From: an uncultured Desulfobulbaceae bacterium
GTDB taxonomy: Bacteria; Desulfobacterota; Desulfobulbia; Desulfobulbales; Desulfobulbaceae
Direction: 5' to 3'
DNA: 37,585 bases
NCBI GenBank assembly: GCA_947259225.1
Contig: CAMYLK010000022.1
Span: 1 to 37,585 of the forward strand
Position numbers and translations under genes: made by a program. Every line of letters begins with the position of its first letter. The stretch's first letter is position 1. Below, one piece after another: positions 7,928 to 16,945 of this stretch. The notes below the pieces were generated by a model. It was not told the DNA's origin and ran no database searches. It worked only from the letters and a program-made list of their open reading frames with translations.

Positions 7928-10537
7928 ATGCAGGTTCATGACATCCAAAATGCCTACCTTTTTCAGGGCCTGGAAGGTCCCGAACTTGAGGAAGTATTAA
8001 CTGCTGCCAGCGAAGTTGTATGCGAGCCGGGCGATTATGTGTATCACAAGGGTGATAAGGGTGAGACTTTTTACATTATTCTTGAAGGAAAGGTCGAACT
8101 TATCCTTGAAAAACACGGCAAAATGGCCTGCATTGCCAGTCATATTGAAGCCGGGGGACATTTCGGTGAAAATTCCCTGCTGACGGGCAAGCCCAGGTCG
8201 TTAACGGTACGGGCTATGGAGGCAACCCGGCTTCTTGCCTTTGCTTCGGATGCGTTCAGAGACGTCCTGCTGGCAAACCAGAGTATCCACGCAATGCTTG
8301 ATAAGGCATTGGCAGAAAGATTGAGCATGGCAGCTGAAGGCTGGCTGGATCCGGGGAAATCAGCCTATGACCTGCATGAGTCTTCACCTTCCATTTCCTC
8401 GGGTGTGATTTCGTTAGTATCAGGTGATGACGAGGGGAGCAGTGACAACAGAGAAAAATATTCTGTTATTCAGGATTATGAGCTGGCCCAGAAAATCAGG
8501 GAAAAAGTAGACAAATTTGCTTCCGGTTTCACGCCTGTTCTCATTAACGGTGAAACCGGGACCGGACGTCGCCTGGCCGCAAAACAGATACATTCACGAG
8601 GTGTAAGGAGCACCCAGCCATTCATTGAACTTGATCTTGCCCAGTTTGATTCCTGGATATGGGAAGGCAAACTCTTTGGCATGAAGGAGGATTCGTTCCC
8701 GTATTCTGCCGGTCGTCAGCTTGGCATCCTGGAGCAGTCGAAAAATGGAACCCTGGTCCTGTACCATGCGGAAAGCATGAGCAAGGAACTACAGAAAAAG
8801 ATATATGATGCCTTCACCACCGGGGTGTTTAGCTCAGTAGACGGTACAACCGAAAAACCACTTAATGCACGCCTTATTGTTGTAACCGGCAATGATCTTG
8901 ACACTCTGGAAAAGGAGAACATCTTTATCCCTGAACTGATTGAGCTTTTCAGGCCCTATCAGTTCACCCTGCCCCCGCTTCGGAAACATAAGGAGGATAT
9001 CCTCCCGCTCATAAACTATTACCTGAAACGATACAGCGCAGAGTTTGACAAGCAGGTTACAAAATTATCTCCCAATGCCCTCGGAATGCTGATGAAATAC
9101 GATTGGCCGGGTAACCTGACAGAGCTTTCCAATGTCATCCACAGGGCAGTAATGGTCTCGCCAAGTGATAAAATTGTTTCCGAGCAGATTTTTCTCGGGC
9201 TGCCCCGAGCCGAGGGCAAACTGGCCTACAACCTTTTGCGGCTGCCCCAGATACGCAGATTTTTTGAGACCAACTTTCTGCCGATTTTCAGCAAGGTCGT
9301 TCTCATACTTTTCTTTGCCATCGTTCTCGTGCTGTTTTTCGGGCCGCAGGAGGCGCACAAAAATTTCGGCAATACGTTATGCTGGTACCTTGGCTGGCCT
9401 CTTCTGATTATATCGTTCTTTTTCCTTCCCCGGTTCTGGTGCAGTATCTGCGCAATGTCTGCTCCCGGAAAATTGCTGCAGAAGTTCATTCAACCCACCC
9501 GCCGGCTGCCCTCTTTCCTGGCAAACAGGGCCGGCTGGATAATGGCCATGCTTTGTCTGGCGGTGTTCTGGATTGAAATTGTATTCAATGCCTATGACAA
9601 CCCCAGGCTGACAGGGATGATATTTCTTTCAATTGCCCTTGGTGCGTTTACGTTCAGTATGTTTTTTGAACGCTATACCTGGTGCAGGTACCTGTGCCCT
9701 CTTGGAGGGCTCAACGCAATATTTTCCATGCCTTCTATTCTCGAAGTCCGTGCCAATAGGCAGATGTGTGTGAACCAGTGCCAGGATCATGCCTGCTACC
9801 TGGGAACAGAAGAGGTGCCCGGGTGTCCCATGTTCAGGCATCCTTTTCTGGTCGACAACAACAAGGACTGTATTCTGTGCGGCAGGTGCATCAGGAATTG
9901 TGATTTGCATTCAATAGAGCTGAACCTGCGCCTTGCACCCAGGGAACTCTGGACTATTCAGAATGCAAAAATCTCAGACAGTTTCCTCATTGTATCGCTC
10001 GGTGCAATTTACTTTTTCCTGGTATTTCATATCCAGTTTTTGGCCGCGATTGAACAAACGGCATGGTTTTCTTTTGGAGGCGGCTACAGTTATGCAGTAG
10101 CCGGTACGGTAATTTTCTGGGGTATGATAGTCATTGGCTGGCTTGCCTTTCTTGTATTCTGCCGGATTCAGGAAATAAACACCGGTGAGCATTACCGGAA
10201 GGTGGCGTCTGTTTTCGGGTACGGTCTTATTCCCCTGGTGCTTGGCGGATACCTGGCCTATTATGCCAGGATGTTTATTCAGGGGGCCTGGCAGATAGTG
10301 CCAAATTTTCTCCTGCTTCTCGGTATTGATGCTCAAATTAATAAATTCTCTTTGCTGACTTCCGACGCGACATCAACACTGCTCCATATAATCATTCTCG
10401 GTGGGCTTTTGGCCTCCCTGTACGCAACCTATAAAATATTCCGCCGCCTTGAAGGCAACAAGCTGTCCGTCAAGGATCTTGTCCTCCCCATCATGCTCCT
10501 GCTGGGATTCGGGATCACCTACCTGGCCGCAATTTGA
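7928..10537 (+). CDS. Fusion protein: cNMP-binding domain, catalytically dead sigma-54-type AAA+ domain, 4Fe-4S polyferredoxin membrane module
   Basis: The product has 869 residues. Residues about 5-130 form a CRP-like cyclic-nucleotide-binding domain with an intact phosphate cassette (FGENSLLTGKPRSLTVRA, 79-96). Residues about 175-430 align along their length with a sigma-54 activator AAA+ domain, but key sites are changed: Walker A ends GTGRR with Arg214 in place of Lys; the GAFTGA loop is DSFPYS (255-260); Walker B has Tyr279-His280 in place of Asp-Glu; the sensor I Asn is Gly321; the arginine-finger positions are Ile334 and Leu340; and WPGNLTEL has Thr398 in place of the sensor II Arg. 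There is no C-terminal helix-turn-helix. From about residue 450 there are about nine membrane segments, with CSIC (505-508), CRYLCP (586-591), a cluster around C614, C618, C623 and C633, and CILCGRCIRNC (648-658). These are the marks of NosR/NapH/CcoG-type proteins. I infer a membrane redox protein with a cNMP-sensing cytoplasmic arm. It follows a LysE-type gene by 15 bases. Confidence 0.85.
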   Translation: MQVHDIQNAYLFQGLEGPELEEVLTAASEVVCEPGDYVYHKGDKGETFYIILEGKVELILEKHGKMACIASHIEAGGHFGENSLLTGKPRSLTVRAMEATRLLAFASDAFRDVLLANQSIHAMLDKALAERLSMAAEGWLDPGKSAYDLHESSPSISSGVISLVSGDDEGSSDNREKYSVIQDYELAQKIREKVDKFASGFTPVLINGETGTGRRLAAKQIHSRGVRSTQPFIELDLAQFDSWIWEGKLFGMKEDSFPYSAGRQLGILEQSKNGTLVLYHAESMSKELQKKIYDAFTTGVFSSVDGTTEKPLNARLIVVTGNDLDTLEKENIFIPELIELFRPYQFTLPPLRKHKEDILPLINYYLKRYSAEFDKQVTKLSPNALGMLMKYDWPGNLTELSNVIHRAVMVSPSDKIVSEQIFLGLPRAEGKLAYNLLRLPQIRRFFETNFLPIFSKVVLILFFAIVLVLFFGPQEAHKNFGNTLCWYLGWPLLIISFFFLPRFWCSICAMSAPGKLLQKFIQPTRRLPSFLANRAGWIMAMLCLAVFWIEIVFNAYDNPRLTGMIFLSIALGAFTFSMFFERYTWCRYLCPLGGLNAIFSMPSILEVRANRQMCVNQCQDHACYLGTEEVPGCPMFRHPFLVDNNKDCILCGRCIRNCDLHSIELNLRLAPRELWTIQNAKISDSFLIVSLGAIYFFLVFHIQFLAAIEQTAWFSFGGGYSYAVAGTVIFWGMIVIGWLAFLVFCRIQEINTGEHYRKVASVFGYGLIPLVLGGYLAYYARMFIQGAWQIVPNFLLLLGIDAQINKFSLLTSDATSTLLHIIILGGLLASLYATYKIFRRLEGNKLSVKDLVLPIMLLLGFGITYLAAI

Positions 10538-10543
10538 GTTTGA

Positions 10544-11416
10544 TTAACCAAGTGCCCGCACTGCTGCAGCCAGGCCGTCCACAACTTTTGCCATTCTCTG
10601 GTAGTCGAGGGTATCGGGTAAATCTGATGGCTGGTGATAGTGCGGGGTCCTGTAAAAGGCGGTGTCGGTGATCATGACCGCAGGGTAGCCGAATTTATTG
10701 AACGACCAATGATCCGAGAAATCGATGCCGACCATAAGAGAAGGTGCATTCAGGGATTCAATCGGAAGATCGGTGCCGGTTTTAAAAGCTTTCTGGACCT
10801 GCCGGGTCCATTTTATAGACCGAAGATTTCCTACCGCTGCAATGAAGTTGCCCTCTTTGGGATAAATCATGTTCATCAAGGGGATGGGATAGGACTGGCT
10901 GCCGGGCTCGTCGCTGAAGTAGCCGATCATCTCGAGACAGATCATTCCCTTGAGCTTGACGCCTGCTTCTTTCAGGCTTTTTGCATAAAAATAACTCCCC
11001 ATGCTTCTTGTCCTGTATGCGGGTGGTTCTTCGGGACAGAAGGCTACCAGCCTGAGACCCGGGGGAGGATTATCGGCAAGAAGGCGGCCTAATTCCATGA
11101 GTCCCGCAACGGCGCTGGCATTGTCATCTGCACCTGGCGTTCGGGATACAGTGTCATAATGGGCGCCGACAACAAGAAGCGGTTGGCCGGGGGGTTGGTC
11201 AATGCTGCCCTTGGGTTTTGCGATGACGTTAATGTGGTGCGTCTGTTTGTAAGGTACTGGCTGATGAGAAACCTCATACCCCAGGGCGATGAATGTTTCT
11301 GTCAGACGTTCGGCGACCTTCCTGAGCAGGTCGACCCTGACAGCAGGACGGCGGCCGATTTCCAGGGCAAGGTAGTCGACCCACTGTCTTAATCTATGGA
11401 GATCTGCGTTTCGCAT
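10544..11416 (-). CDS. M28-family zinc peptidase (aminopeptidase-like)
   Basis: This 290-residue protein has the metal ligands of the M28 family in order: His86 in GAHYDTV, Asp97 in PGADDNASA, the catalytic Glu129-Glu130 pair in CPEEPP, Glu162 in CLEMIGY, and a C-terminal His in TPHYHQPSD. There is no signal peptide, so it is probably cytoplasmic, unlike many M28 enzymes. It would remove amino acids or related groups from small peptides using two zinc ions; glutaminyl cyclases share this fold, so the reaction is not certain. It converges with the 7928 fusion gene, 6 bases apart. Confidence 0.88.
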   Translation of the reverse strand: MRNADLHRLRQWVDYLALEIGRRPAVRVDLLRKVAERLTETFIALGYEVSHQPVPYKQTHHINVIAKPKGSIDQPPGQPLLVVGAHYDTVSRTPGADDNASAVAGLMELGRLLADNPPPGLRLVAFCPEEPPAYRTRSMGSYFYAKSLKEAGVKLKGMICLEMIGYFSDEPGSQSYPIPLMNMIYPKEGNFIAAVGNLRSIKWTRQVQKAFKTGTDLPIESLNAPSLMVGIDFSDHWSFNKFGYPAVMITDTAFYRTPHYHQPSDLPDTLDYQRMAKVVDGLAAAVRALG

Positions 11417-11469
11417 GATGGCACAAGGTAGTCCTTACAGGTTTGCAATAGTGGCCACGGTTGACAGAA

Positions 11470-11668
11470 AAAAAAATACTAAATCCTAAATACTAAACTC
11501 TAAACAATTTCAAATGATTAAAATCAAAAATCTAAAATCTAAATGTCCAAACAGGACAAAAGGTCGAAACATTTTTTAGGCCAGCAGGTTTTGAAGATTA
11601 ATAAATTAGTATTTCGTAATTGTTTCGTATTTAGATATTCGAAATTCGGATTTCATACTTATTGAGTA
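11470..11668. repeat. AT-rich imperfect palindrome, copy B of the dispersed family
   Basis: The 290-bp gap 11417-11706 is largely this element. The left side (about 11476-11520, rich in AAATCCTAAATACTAAA-type sequence) is roughly complementary to the right side (about 11600-11668, ending in gaaattcggatttcatactt). Its taaacaatttcaaatga stretch at 11501-11517 corresponds to taaacaaattcaaatga at 1762-1778 in copy A. The centre is more GC-rich and unrelated. No open frame and no other feature is seen in the gap. Confidence 0.7.
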
Positions 11669-11706
11669 TTATCTTTTTTTTCGGTGACCAGGTATCCTGA
11701 TAAGTG

Positions 11707-12951
11707 TTATCTAAGCTGTTTCTCTTGCTGGCCGATCCCCAACTGTTCCAGCAGCCACCTGTAGCCATCGCGGATGGACTTTCCGAAGGCCACATCCCGT
11801 ATACCCTTGAGCCCTAGAAGTTCAGCAACCTTTTTTTCATGGGAATCGTACAGAGGTCGCAGCCTGAATAGGGTTAAATCCGTGTCAAATTTTTTGCCGG
11901 TTGTGATGATGACCGGGGACAATGTTCCGATTCCTGCTTCGCATTCATCAGCCCTGAAACGCGTGGTGAATGTTTCTGGTGACATAAAGAGCCATGGCCG
12001 GTAATGAAACGCCAGCATTGAACCCTGTTTTGCTAGGGAACCGTAGCTCAGTGGTGGAACACCGTCGAGTAATGATCCGGCGAACGCCTTAATGGAGCCG
12101 GATTCAATCTCATGTTTTCTTGATTTTTTAAACAGAATATCGGACGAGAAAATGGTGCCGAAGATGACAAATCGATATGACCTGGCAAAGAGAAAGAGAC
12201 AGATCAATATGATGACACAAGAAACAAACAGACCAAGAAAAGGATTGAGCATATACGCTCCAACGAGCAGGGCAATAACCGAGTTTTTGAGCGTCAGAAG
12301 CATGAGGTCGAGCCAGGAGGACGGGCAGAGAAAAATGAGGAAGTTGAACGACTGGCTGACTACCCAGACAAGCCCGAAAACAAAGGTGACCAGGATGTAC
12401 AGGATGCCAAGTTCAGCAATGCCGGATGATGCAGCTGCACGGCCCATATTTTCTGCAGCATATGCGGATGGCAATATGGAAAAGCTTAAGTCATACCCTG
12501 CCAGTTGCAGTTGTTCAATCCCTTTGCCGGTTATCGAGGAGAGGATAACGAGCAGGCCCAAGGCTGCAGAAGCGTTTTTTTCAAGGAGGGTTTCGATGGC
12601 GTCCAGCGGCATGATGATGATTTTGGGCAGGGCGATCTTGGATGAATCCTTGAGGATGATACCGAGCAGGACAACGAGCAGAGGCGCCCAGAATTCTGGT
12701 TTTGCGTGCCAGGGAACATTATCCCGTTCATCAAGCGGGGTAGTGTAATAGGTGTATGCACCGAGTACGGAAATACCAAGGATCGGGGAAATGGCGCAGC
12801 CGGTTGCTTTGGATATTTCCTCGGCTATTATTTCACCGCTGAGGAGTATCTGGCTGGACTTGTTAACGGCTGTTTCCTGGGGTTCTACGGCTTGGGCCCA
12901 CGTGGCGAACAGAATGAAGACAAGAAAGGCTGAAACAGCTGTTTTTTTCAT
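11707..12951 (-). CDS. Multi-pass membrane protein of unknown function
   Basis: I do not recognise this 414-residue protein. It begins with a signal-like segment (MKKTAVSAFLVFILFATWAQA) and then has several hydrophobic stretches: near residues 50-70, 88-106, 130-146, 185-215 (LYILVTFVFGLVWVVSQSFN) and 220-265. The C-terminal 120 or so residues are hydrophilic and likely form a soluble domain. A WHAKPEFWAPLL segment before the second membrane stretch and PSAYAAE near residue 163 are distinctive. The long open frame on the opposite strand lacks these features and is rejected. Flanked by repeat copy B on one side and the DUF1566 gene on the other. Confidence 0.75.
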   Translation of the reverse strand: MKKTAVSAFLVFILFATWAQAVEPQETAVNKSSQILLSGEIIAEEISKATGCAISPILGISVLGAYTYYTTPLDERDNVPWHAKPEFWAPLLVVLLGIILKDSSKIALPKIIIMPLDAIETLLEKNASAALGLLVILSSITGKGIEQLQLAGYDLSFSILPSAYAAENMGRAAASSGIAELGILYILVTFVFGLVWVVSQSFNFLIFLCPSSWLDLMLLTLKNSVIALLVGAYMLNPFLGLFVSCVIILICLFLFARSYRFVIFGTIFSSDILFKKSRKHEIESGSIKAFAGSLLDGVPPLSYGSLAKQGSMLAFHYRPWLFMSPETFTTRFRADECEAGIGTLSPVIITTGKKFDTDLTLFRLRPLYDSHEKKVAELLGLKGIRDVAFGKSIRDGYRWLLEQLGIGQQEKQLR

Positions 12952-13104
12952 CCGGTTACACTGTTAACCTATGGGGAGTTGTTATTTCTGGTGCGAATCC
13001 CAAGATTTTTTTCCAGCTCTCCTGCTGATTACCTGCGTGAGAAAAGATAGGTCAAAAATCTGTATAGATCTCACCAGTTGATAAATTCAACCAGGCATCA
13101 CCCA

Positions 13105-13590
13105 TTACAATTTCTGCTTATGGGGTCCTGCCTTCAGGGTTCCGCGAACCGGCAGCGCCCGTAATTGATATGTGTCGTGAAGATAACCAAAAGGTTCTCT
13201 TCCTGTATTGTAGCTGAAAATTGATGCGCCACCCATACTTTCGTCTGAAGACCACATACAGCAGTCTGACACCCTGATGATATCTGCGATAAAATAGCCG
13301 TCTTTGTTCTTGTTGCCTTTTGTGTAAAGAGTTGCAAGTTCCTTTATATCCGGGAGCCTCCAGTCGGTATATCCTCCGGCCTCATAATCCTCGCAGTATT
13401 TTTCTGCATCATACAAGTCTATATCCTTTCCATTATCCTGAGATGCCCACATCAGTCCGGTTTGCGAATCAATGACAATTGAATTGTCAACTCGTTGAAA
13501 ACGCTTGTTCTGAAGGGCTTTCTCAGCTGCCAGACTGAGAGATATAGAACAAAACAGCACTATAATGGTGATGATGCTTATTATTCGCAT
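13105..13590 (-). CDS. Secreted DUF1566 (Lcl C-terminal-like) protein
   Basis: The 161-residue product has a signal peptide (about residues 1-22, ending SLAAEKA). It then has the DUF1566 pattern: TGLMWASQDNGKDIDLYDA near residues 44-62, followed by YTDWRLPDIKELATLY near 74-89, and a WSSDES segment later. The domain belongs to a C-type-lectin-like group of extracellular or periplasmic bacterial proteins whose role is mostly unknown. I chose the ATG at 13588-13590 because GAGG lies upstream and the signal peptide begins there; an upstream in-frame ATG at 13770 would overlap the neighbouring gene. Confidence 0.8.
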   Translation of the reverse strand: MRIISIITIIVLFCSISLSLAAEKALQNKRFQRVDNSIVIDSQTGLMWASQDNGKDIDLYDAEKYCEDYEAGGYTDWRLPDIKELATLYTKGNKNKDGYFIADIIRVSDCCMWSSDESMGGASIFSYNTGREPFGYLHDTYQLRALPVRGTLKAGPHKQKL

Positions 13591-13759
13591 GAATAATTCC
13601 TCATTATTTTTTTGGATGGTGATTTTTACTCTGATGAGCCAGGTGTTGATACTTTCCTGCATACCTTGCAAAGGCTGAAACTGTTTGCATGAGAAAGAAT
13701 AAAAAAACTCGCCTAACCCATTAATTATATAGCATTTTGAGGCATAAGCACGTATATGG

Positions 13760-14329
13760 TCAGCGAACAAGTTTGGTAAATTTGGAGCCTTCGATGGTCA
13801 GGTTGTACATTAACCCCTTGTTGCTGAACACAAAACCAATAATGGGGTCGTCTATATCAATGGTGTTAATATCTTCCCCGACGCCCCACTCGATAAGAGC
13901 AACAGAGCCATCTACACCCGCTTTCCAGCCATCACTTTTTCTGAATTCAGCAAGGGCATCTTTGGACATGAAAACCAGCACAACTGTTTTTGACTGTGCT
14001 CCCAGTTGAAATCCGACGGAGGCTGCGGCAGTGCTGTAATACTCCACCGTCTTGCCGCCTATGCGAAGCGCCCCTTCGCCATATTCTCCCCCGACAACAA
14101 ATCCGCCCTTGATAACACTTGGAAAAACGAGTACCCCCTCGGCTTTTTTCAAAAACTCCTTTCCCCCTTTCACCTCTTTGCCAAACTCCTCAAGTGCAAC
14201 ATCTACTTCAATATTTATCTGCTCTGCAGAAGCTGCCAAGGCATCCCCTGGAGAGACCGCAACACAAATAAGGAAAAATGATAACAAAGAAACAAGAAAC
14301 AAAAGTTGTTTAAGCGAGAATGTTTTCAT
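13760..14329 (-). CDS. Secreted SYLF-domain (Ysc84/DUF500-type) lipid-binding protein
   Basis: This 189-residue protein starts with a signal peptide (MKTFSLKQLLFLVSLLSFFL... to about ALAAS, residue 34). The rest is a SYLF domain, with AEGVLVFPSVIKGGFVVGGEYG, a GFQLGAQSKTVVLVFMS strand and a closing YNLTIEGSKFTKL. In this family the domain binds phosphoinositides in eukaryotes; bacterial members are secreted or membrane-associated with unclear roles. AGGA lies about 8 bases before the ATG. It is transcribed leftward, as is the DUF1566 gene downstream. Confidence 0.87.
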   Translation of the reverse strand: MKTFSLKQLLFLVSLLSFFLICVAVSPGDALAASAEQINIEVDVALEEFGKEVKGGKEFLKKAEGVLVFPSVIKGGFVVGGEYGEGALRIGGKTVEYYSTAAASVGFQLGAQSKTVVLVFMSKDALAEFRKSDGWKAGVDGSVALIEWGVGEDINTIDIDDPIIGFVFSNKGLMYNLTIEGSKFTKLVR

Positions 14330-14697
14330 GACAAATTTCCTGAAATCGATATGATGATTTTATAAGGAGTAACGTTATATGCTGTAGCACCGTTTGAAAA
14401 ATACCACTTACAATCCAGTTAATCTATACAAAAATTACCAGCAGCCGCTTTCCTGTAAAGTATGCCGCTTTTTCATGAGCTAAATGAATAAAGAGAGAAA
14501 AATCTTTACTATTAGGTATTTGTGATAATATCAGCCTCTCTTGATTATTGCCTGAATTTTGCTTACGGGAGAGGTCTGTTTATGTAATAATAGGTGGCAG
14601 GTCAAATATCATTTTGGTTTGCAGGTTATCAACCCCCCAAAAGGGGTGGGGGGGTCCGTAAGTTGTCTTTGCAACAAAAAGCGAATAATTTATCATC
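14330..14697. other. Intergenic region between divergent SYLF and dinB genes
   Basis: This 368-bp stretch must hold promoters for both genes, but no -35/-10 pair is convincing on either strand. A striking C6-A4-G4-T-G7 run at 14633-14654 can form a GC hairpin or G-rich structure about 45 bases before the dinB start; its role is unknown. A candidate start at 14380 is followed at once by a stop. I see no small gene. Confidence 0.5.
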
Positions 14698-15897
14698 ATG
14701 ACAGGGCAGTCTGAACAAATACCTCGCACCATTATCCATGTTGACATGGATGCCTTCTACGCCTCGGTGGAAGTTCTGGACAACCCTGAACTCAAAGGCA
14801 AGCCTGTGGTGGTGGGTGGGACATCGGACCGTTCGGTGGTTTCTGCCGCCTCCTACGAGGCCCGTAGATACGGCATTCATTCGGCCATGGCTACCGTCAA
14901 GGCCCGCAAGCTCTGTCCCCGGGCGATCTTTCTGCCGGTAAGAATGGCCCGCTACCGTGAAGTGTCCCAACTTGTCATGGCCGTTTTTCAACGTTTTACA
15001 CCGCTGGTCGAACCGATTTCCCTGGATGAAGCCTTTCTCGATGTTACCGGCTCTGTCGGACTTTTTGGCGAGGGTCCGGTCATTGCCGGGGAAATTAAAA
15101 AGCTTATAAGGGAGGAAACAGGCCTTACCGCTTCAGCCGGGGTAGCAACCTCGAAGCTCGTAGCCAAGATAGCTTCCGACCTACAGAAACCGGACGGATT
15201 GACCTTGGTTGAAGCTGGACAAGAACGGGAATTCCTGGCTCATCTTCCAGTCAGTAAGCTCTGGGGGGCCGGCAGGAAGACCATTGAATCATTGGCACTT
15301 TTAAATGTAAAGACCATAGGCGATCTGGCCGCGTTGTCCCCGGCGTTTCTTACAAGGCGGTTTGGTAAACATGGCCGACACCTGCATCTGACCGCCAATG
15401 GTATTGATGACCGGCCGGTCATTCCGACCCGGGAAGCCAAATCCATCGGCCATGAAGAAACATTCAGCGAAGATCTCACTGACCTTGCCGTTATCAAACG
15501 GGAACTGTTGGAACTCGCCACGAAAGTGGGCGAACGTTTACGCAGGCATGAACGCCAGGGCCAGACAATAACCGTCAAGATCAAATATTACGATTTTTCC
15601 ACCAACTCCAGGTCTCTCACCCTGGCTGAGCCGACCATCGACACAATGAATATATTTCAACAGGGCTGGAAACTGCTGAGAAGGACAGAAGCAGGCAGCA
15701 AACCTGTGCGGCTTGTCGGGATCAGTGTCAGCAATTTGAGCGCTTCCGAAAACAGGTATCAGCTGGATATGTTTGGCAAAACCAGACAGCGTGAAAAAAA
15801 GAGGAGCCTGAACGAGGCGGTCGATCAGATCAATCGAAAATTCGGAGGACAGACCATTAATCCGGCTACCCTGGTTGGCAACAGGCATAAAAAATAG
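14698..15897 (+). CDS. dinB: DNA polymerase IV (Y-family translesion polymerase)
   Basis: This 399-residue Y-family polymerase copies past damaged bases. It has IIHVDMDAFYASVE with the first catalytic Asp pair, SLDEAFLDVTGS with the Asp-Glu pair, and KIASDLQKPDGLTLV in the palm. The thumb helix-hairpin-helix region (KTIGDLAALSP) and the little-finger domain follow. QLDMFGKT near residue 359 is a good match for the beta-clamp-binding motif. The start is the ATG at 14698, directly giving TGQSEQIPRTIIHVD; no clear ribosome site precedes it. I see no obvious LexA-type site upstream. It stands alone between divergent and codirectional neighbours. Confidence 0.95.
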   Translation: MTGQSEQIPRTIIHVDMDAFYASVEVLDNPELKGKPVVVGGTSDRSVVSAASYEARRYGIHSAMATVKARKLCPRAIFLPVRMARYREVSQLVMAVFQRFTPLVEPISLDEAFLDVTGSVGLFGEGPVIAGEIKKLIREETGLTASAGVATSKLVAKIASDLQKPDGLTLVEAGQEREFLAHLPVSKLWGAGRKTIESLALLNVKTIGDLAALSPAFLTRRFGKHGRHLHLTANGIDDRPVIPTREAKSIGHEETFSEDLTDLAVIKRELLELATKVGERLRRHERQGQTITVKIKYYDFSTNSRSLTLAEPTIDTMNIFQQGWKLLRRTEAGSKPVRLVGISVSNLSASENRYQLDMFGKTRQREKKRSLNEAVDQINRKFGGQTINPATLVGNRHKK

Positions 15898-16098
15898 TTT
15901 TTTTCAGCGTTTTAACGTTGTGCATCCTGAATTATTTGACTTTCAGACCTGCCAATATGAATCACGCCTCTAACCTTGCAATCATTGGTTATAAAATTTA
16001 ACATATGAGAATAGGATCCTGCCTGGGGTTCAGTGAAGAAGGTATATAAAAGTCTTGAAAAAAGCACAGTTGACATTCTGCCTGACCGTGGATCATAA

Positions 16099-16857
16099 AT
16101 GATAAAATATCATCAGGAAGACTTCGATTATCAAGCCCTTTCCAGGAACAACATTGATCGGCTTCAATTGGACATGATCCCTGGGCAAAGCCATGTTCTT
16201 GAGATCGGCTGTGCTACAGGCTACATGTCCGAATATCTTGCCAAAGAAAAAGGATGCACGGTCTTTGGGGTGGAATCGGTACAGGACCAGGCTGAGGCTG
16301 CAAGAAAAAGAGGGCTGGAGGTGATTATCGGTACCATAGATGCTCATGATACTCAGGATATGATCACACGCCACACAAAGGAGCATGGCTTGTTTCAGGT
16401 TATCTTTATGTCCCAGGTCATTGAGCATATAGCCGACCCCGCCGCTACCCTGCACACATTGAAAAAATGGCTCGGTCCCGGCGGCTGCCTTGTCATCTCA
16501 ACCTGCAATATCGTCCACTGGGAATGTCGGCTGCAGGTCCTCATGGGCCGCTGGGAATACCAGGATTATGGGATCATGGACCGGAACCATCTGCGTTTTT
16601 TCACCATCAAAAGTTTTCGGGACCTTCTGGAGGAATGCGATTATATTTGTCATGATTTTGCCTATAGCTTTCAGGACATCTGTCCTTTCAAGATCCTTTT
16701 TGATACGCGTATCATGGCTCCTTCAGACCTTTTGCGGCTGATACCTGTAGTCGGCATGAAAATGCGACGTGCATATACAGACCTTTTTAAAAATTCACTG
16801 GCCACACAGTTTGTGTACAAGGCCGTGTTACATTCGGATGATGAAATGACTCCTTGA
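16099..16857 (+). CDS. Class I SAM-dependent methyltransferase
   Basis: The 252-residue product has motif I VLEIGCATGYMSEYL near residue 34, a VFGVESV acidic-loop region, motif IV-like FQVIFMSQVIEHIADP, and LKKWLGPGGCLVIST, all typical of the Methyltransf_11/23-type fold. NHLRFFTIKSFRDLLEECDY is common in methyltransferases of cell-surface polysaccharide clusters. The C-terminus (residues 195-240) is basic and hydrophobic and could touch the membrane. It is followed by an acetyltransferase and a GT2, so it probably modifies a glycan or its carrier; the substrate is not known. Confidence 0.88.
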   Translation: MIKYHQEDFDYQALSRNNIDRLQLDMIPGQSHVLEIGCATGYMSEYLAKEKGCTVFGVESVQDQAEAARKRGLEVIIGTIDAHDTQDMITRHTKEHGLFQVIFMSQVIEHIADPAATLHTLKKWLGPGGCLVISTCNIVHWECRLQVLMGRWEYQDYGIMDRNHLRFFTIKSFRDLLEECDYICHDFAYSFQDICPFKILFDTRIMAPSDLLRLIPVVGMKMRRAYTDLFKNSLATQFVYKAVLHSDDEMTP

Positions 16858-16945
16858 AGAATTTGCCGGGATAGCAGGATGAAATTCCCAATATAAATGT
16901 AATCTCATAATCATAAAGTCGAATATCGGACCACAGAACATAACA

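Noticed and set aside
10634..11092. A 152-codon plus-strand frame opposite the M28 peptidase gene
   Set aside because: The minus strand has all M28 metal ligands; the plus frame shows no recognisable motif.
12092..12748. A 218-codon open frame on the plus strand inside the 11707-12951 gene
   Set aside because: The translation is rich in Met, Arg and Ser with no domain pattern, whereas the opposite strand encodes a signal peptide and membrane segments; it is a shadow frame.
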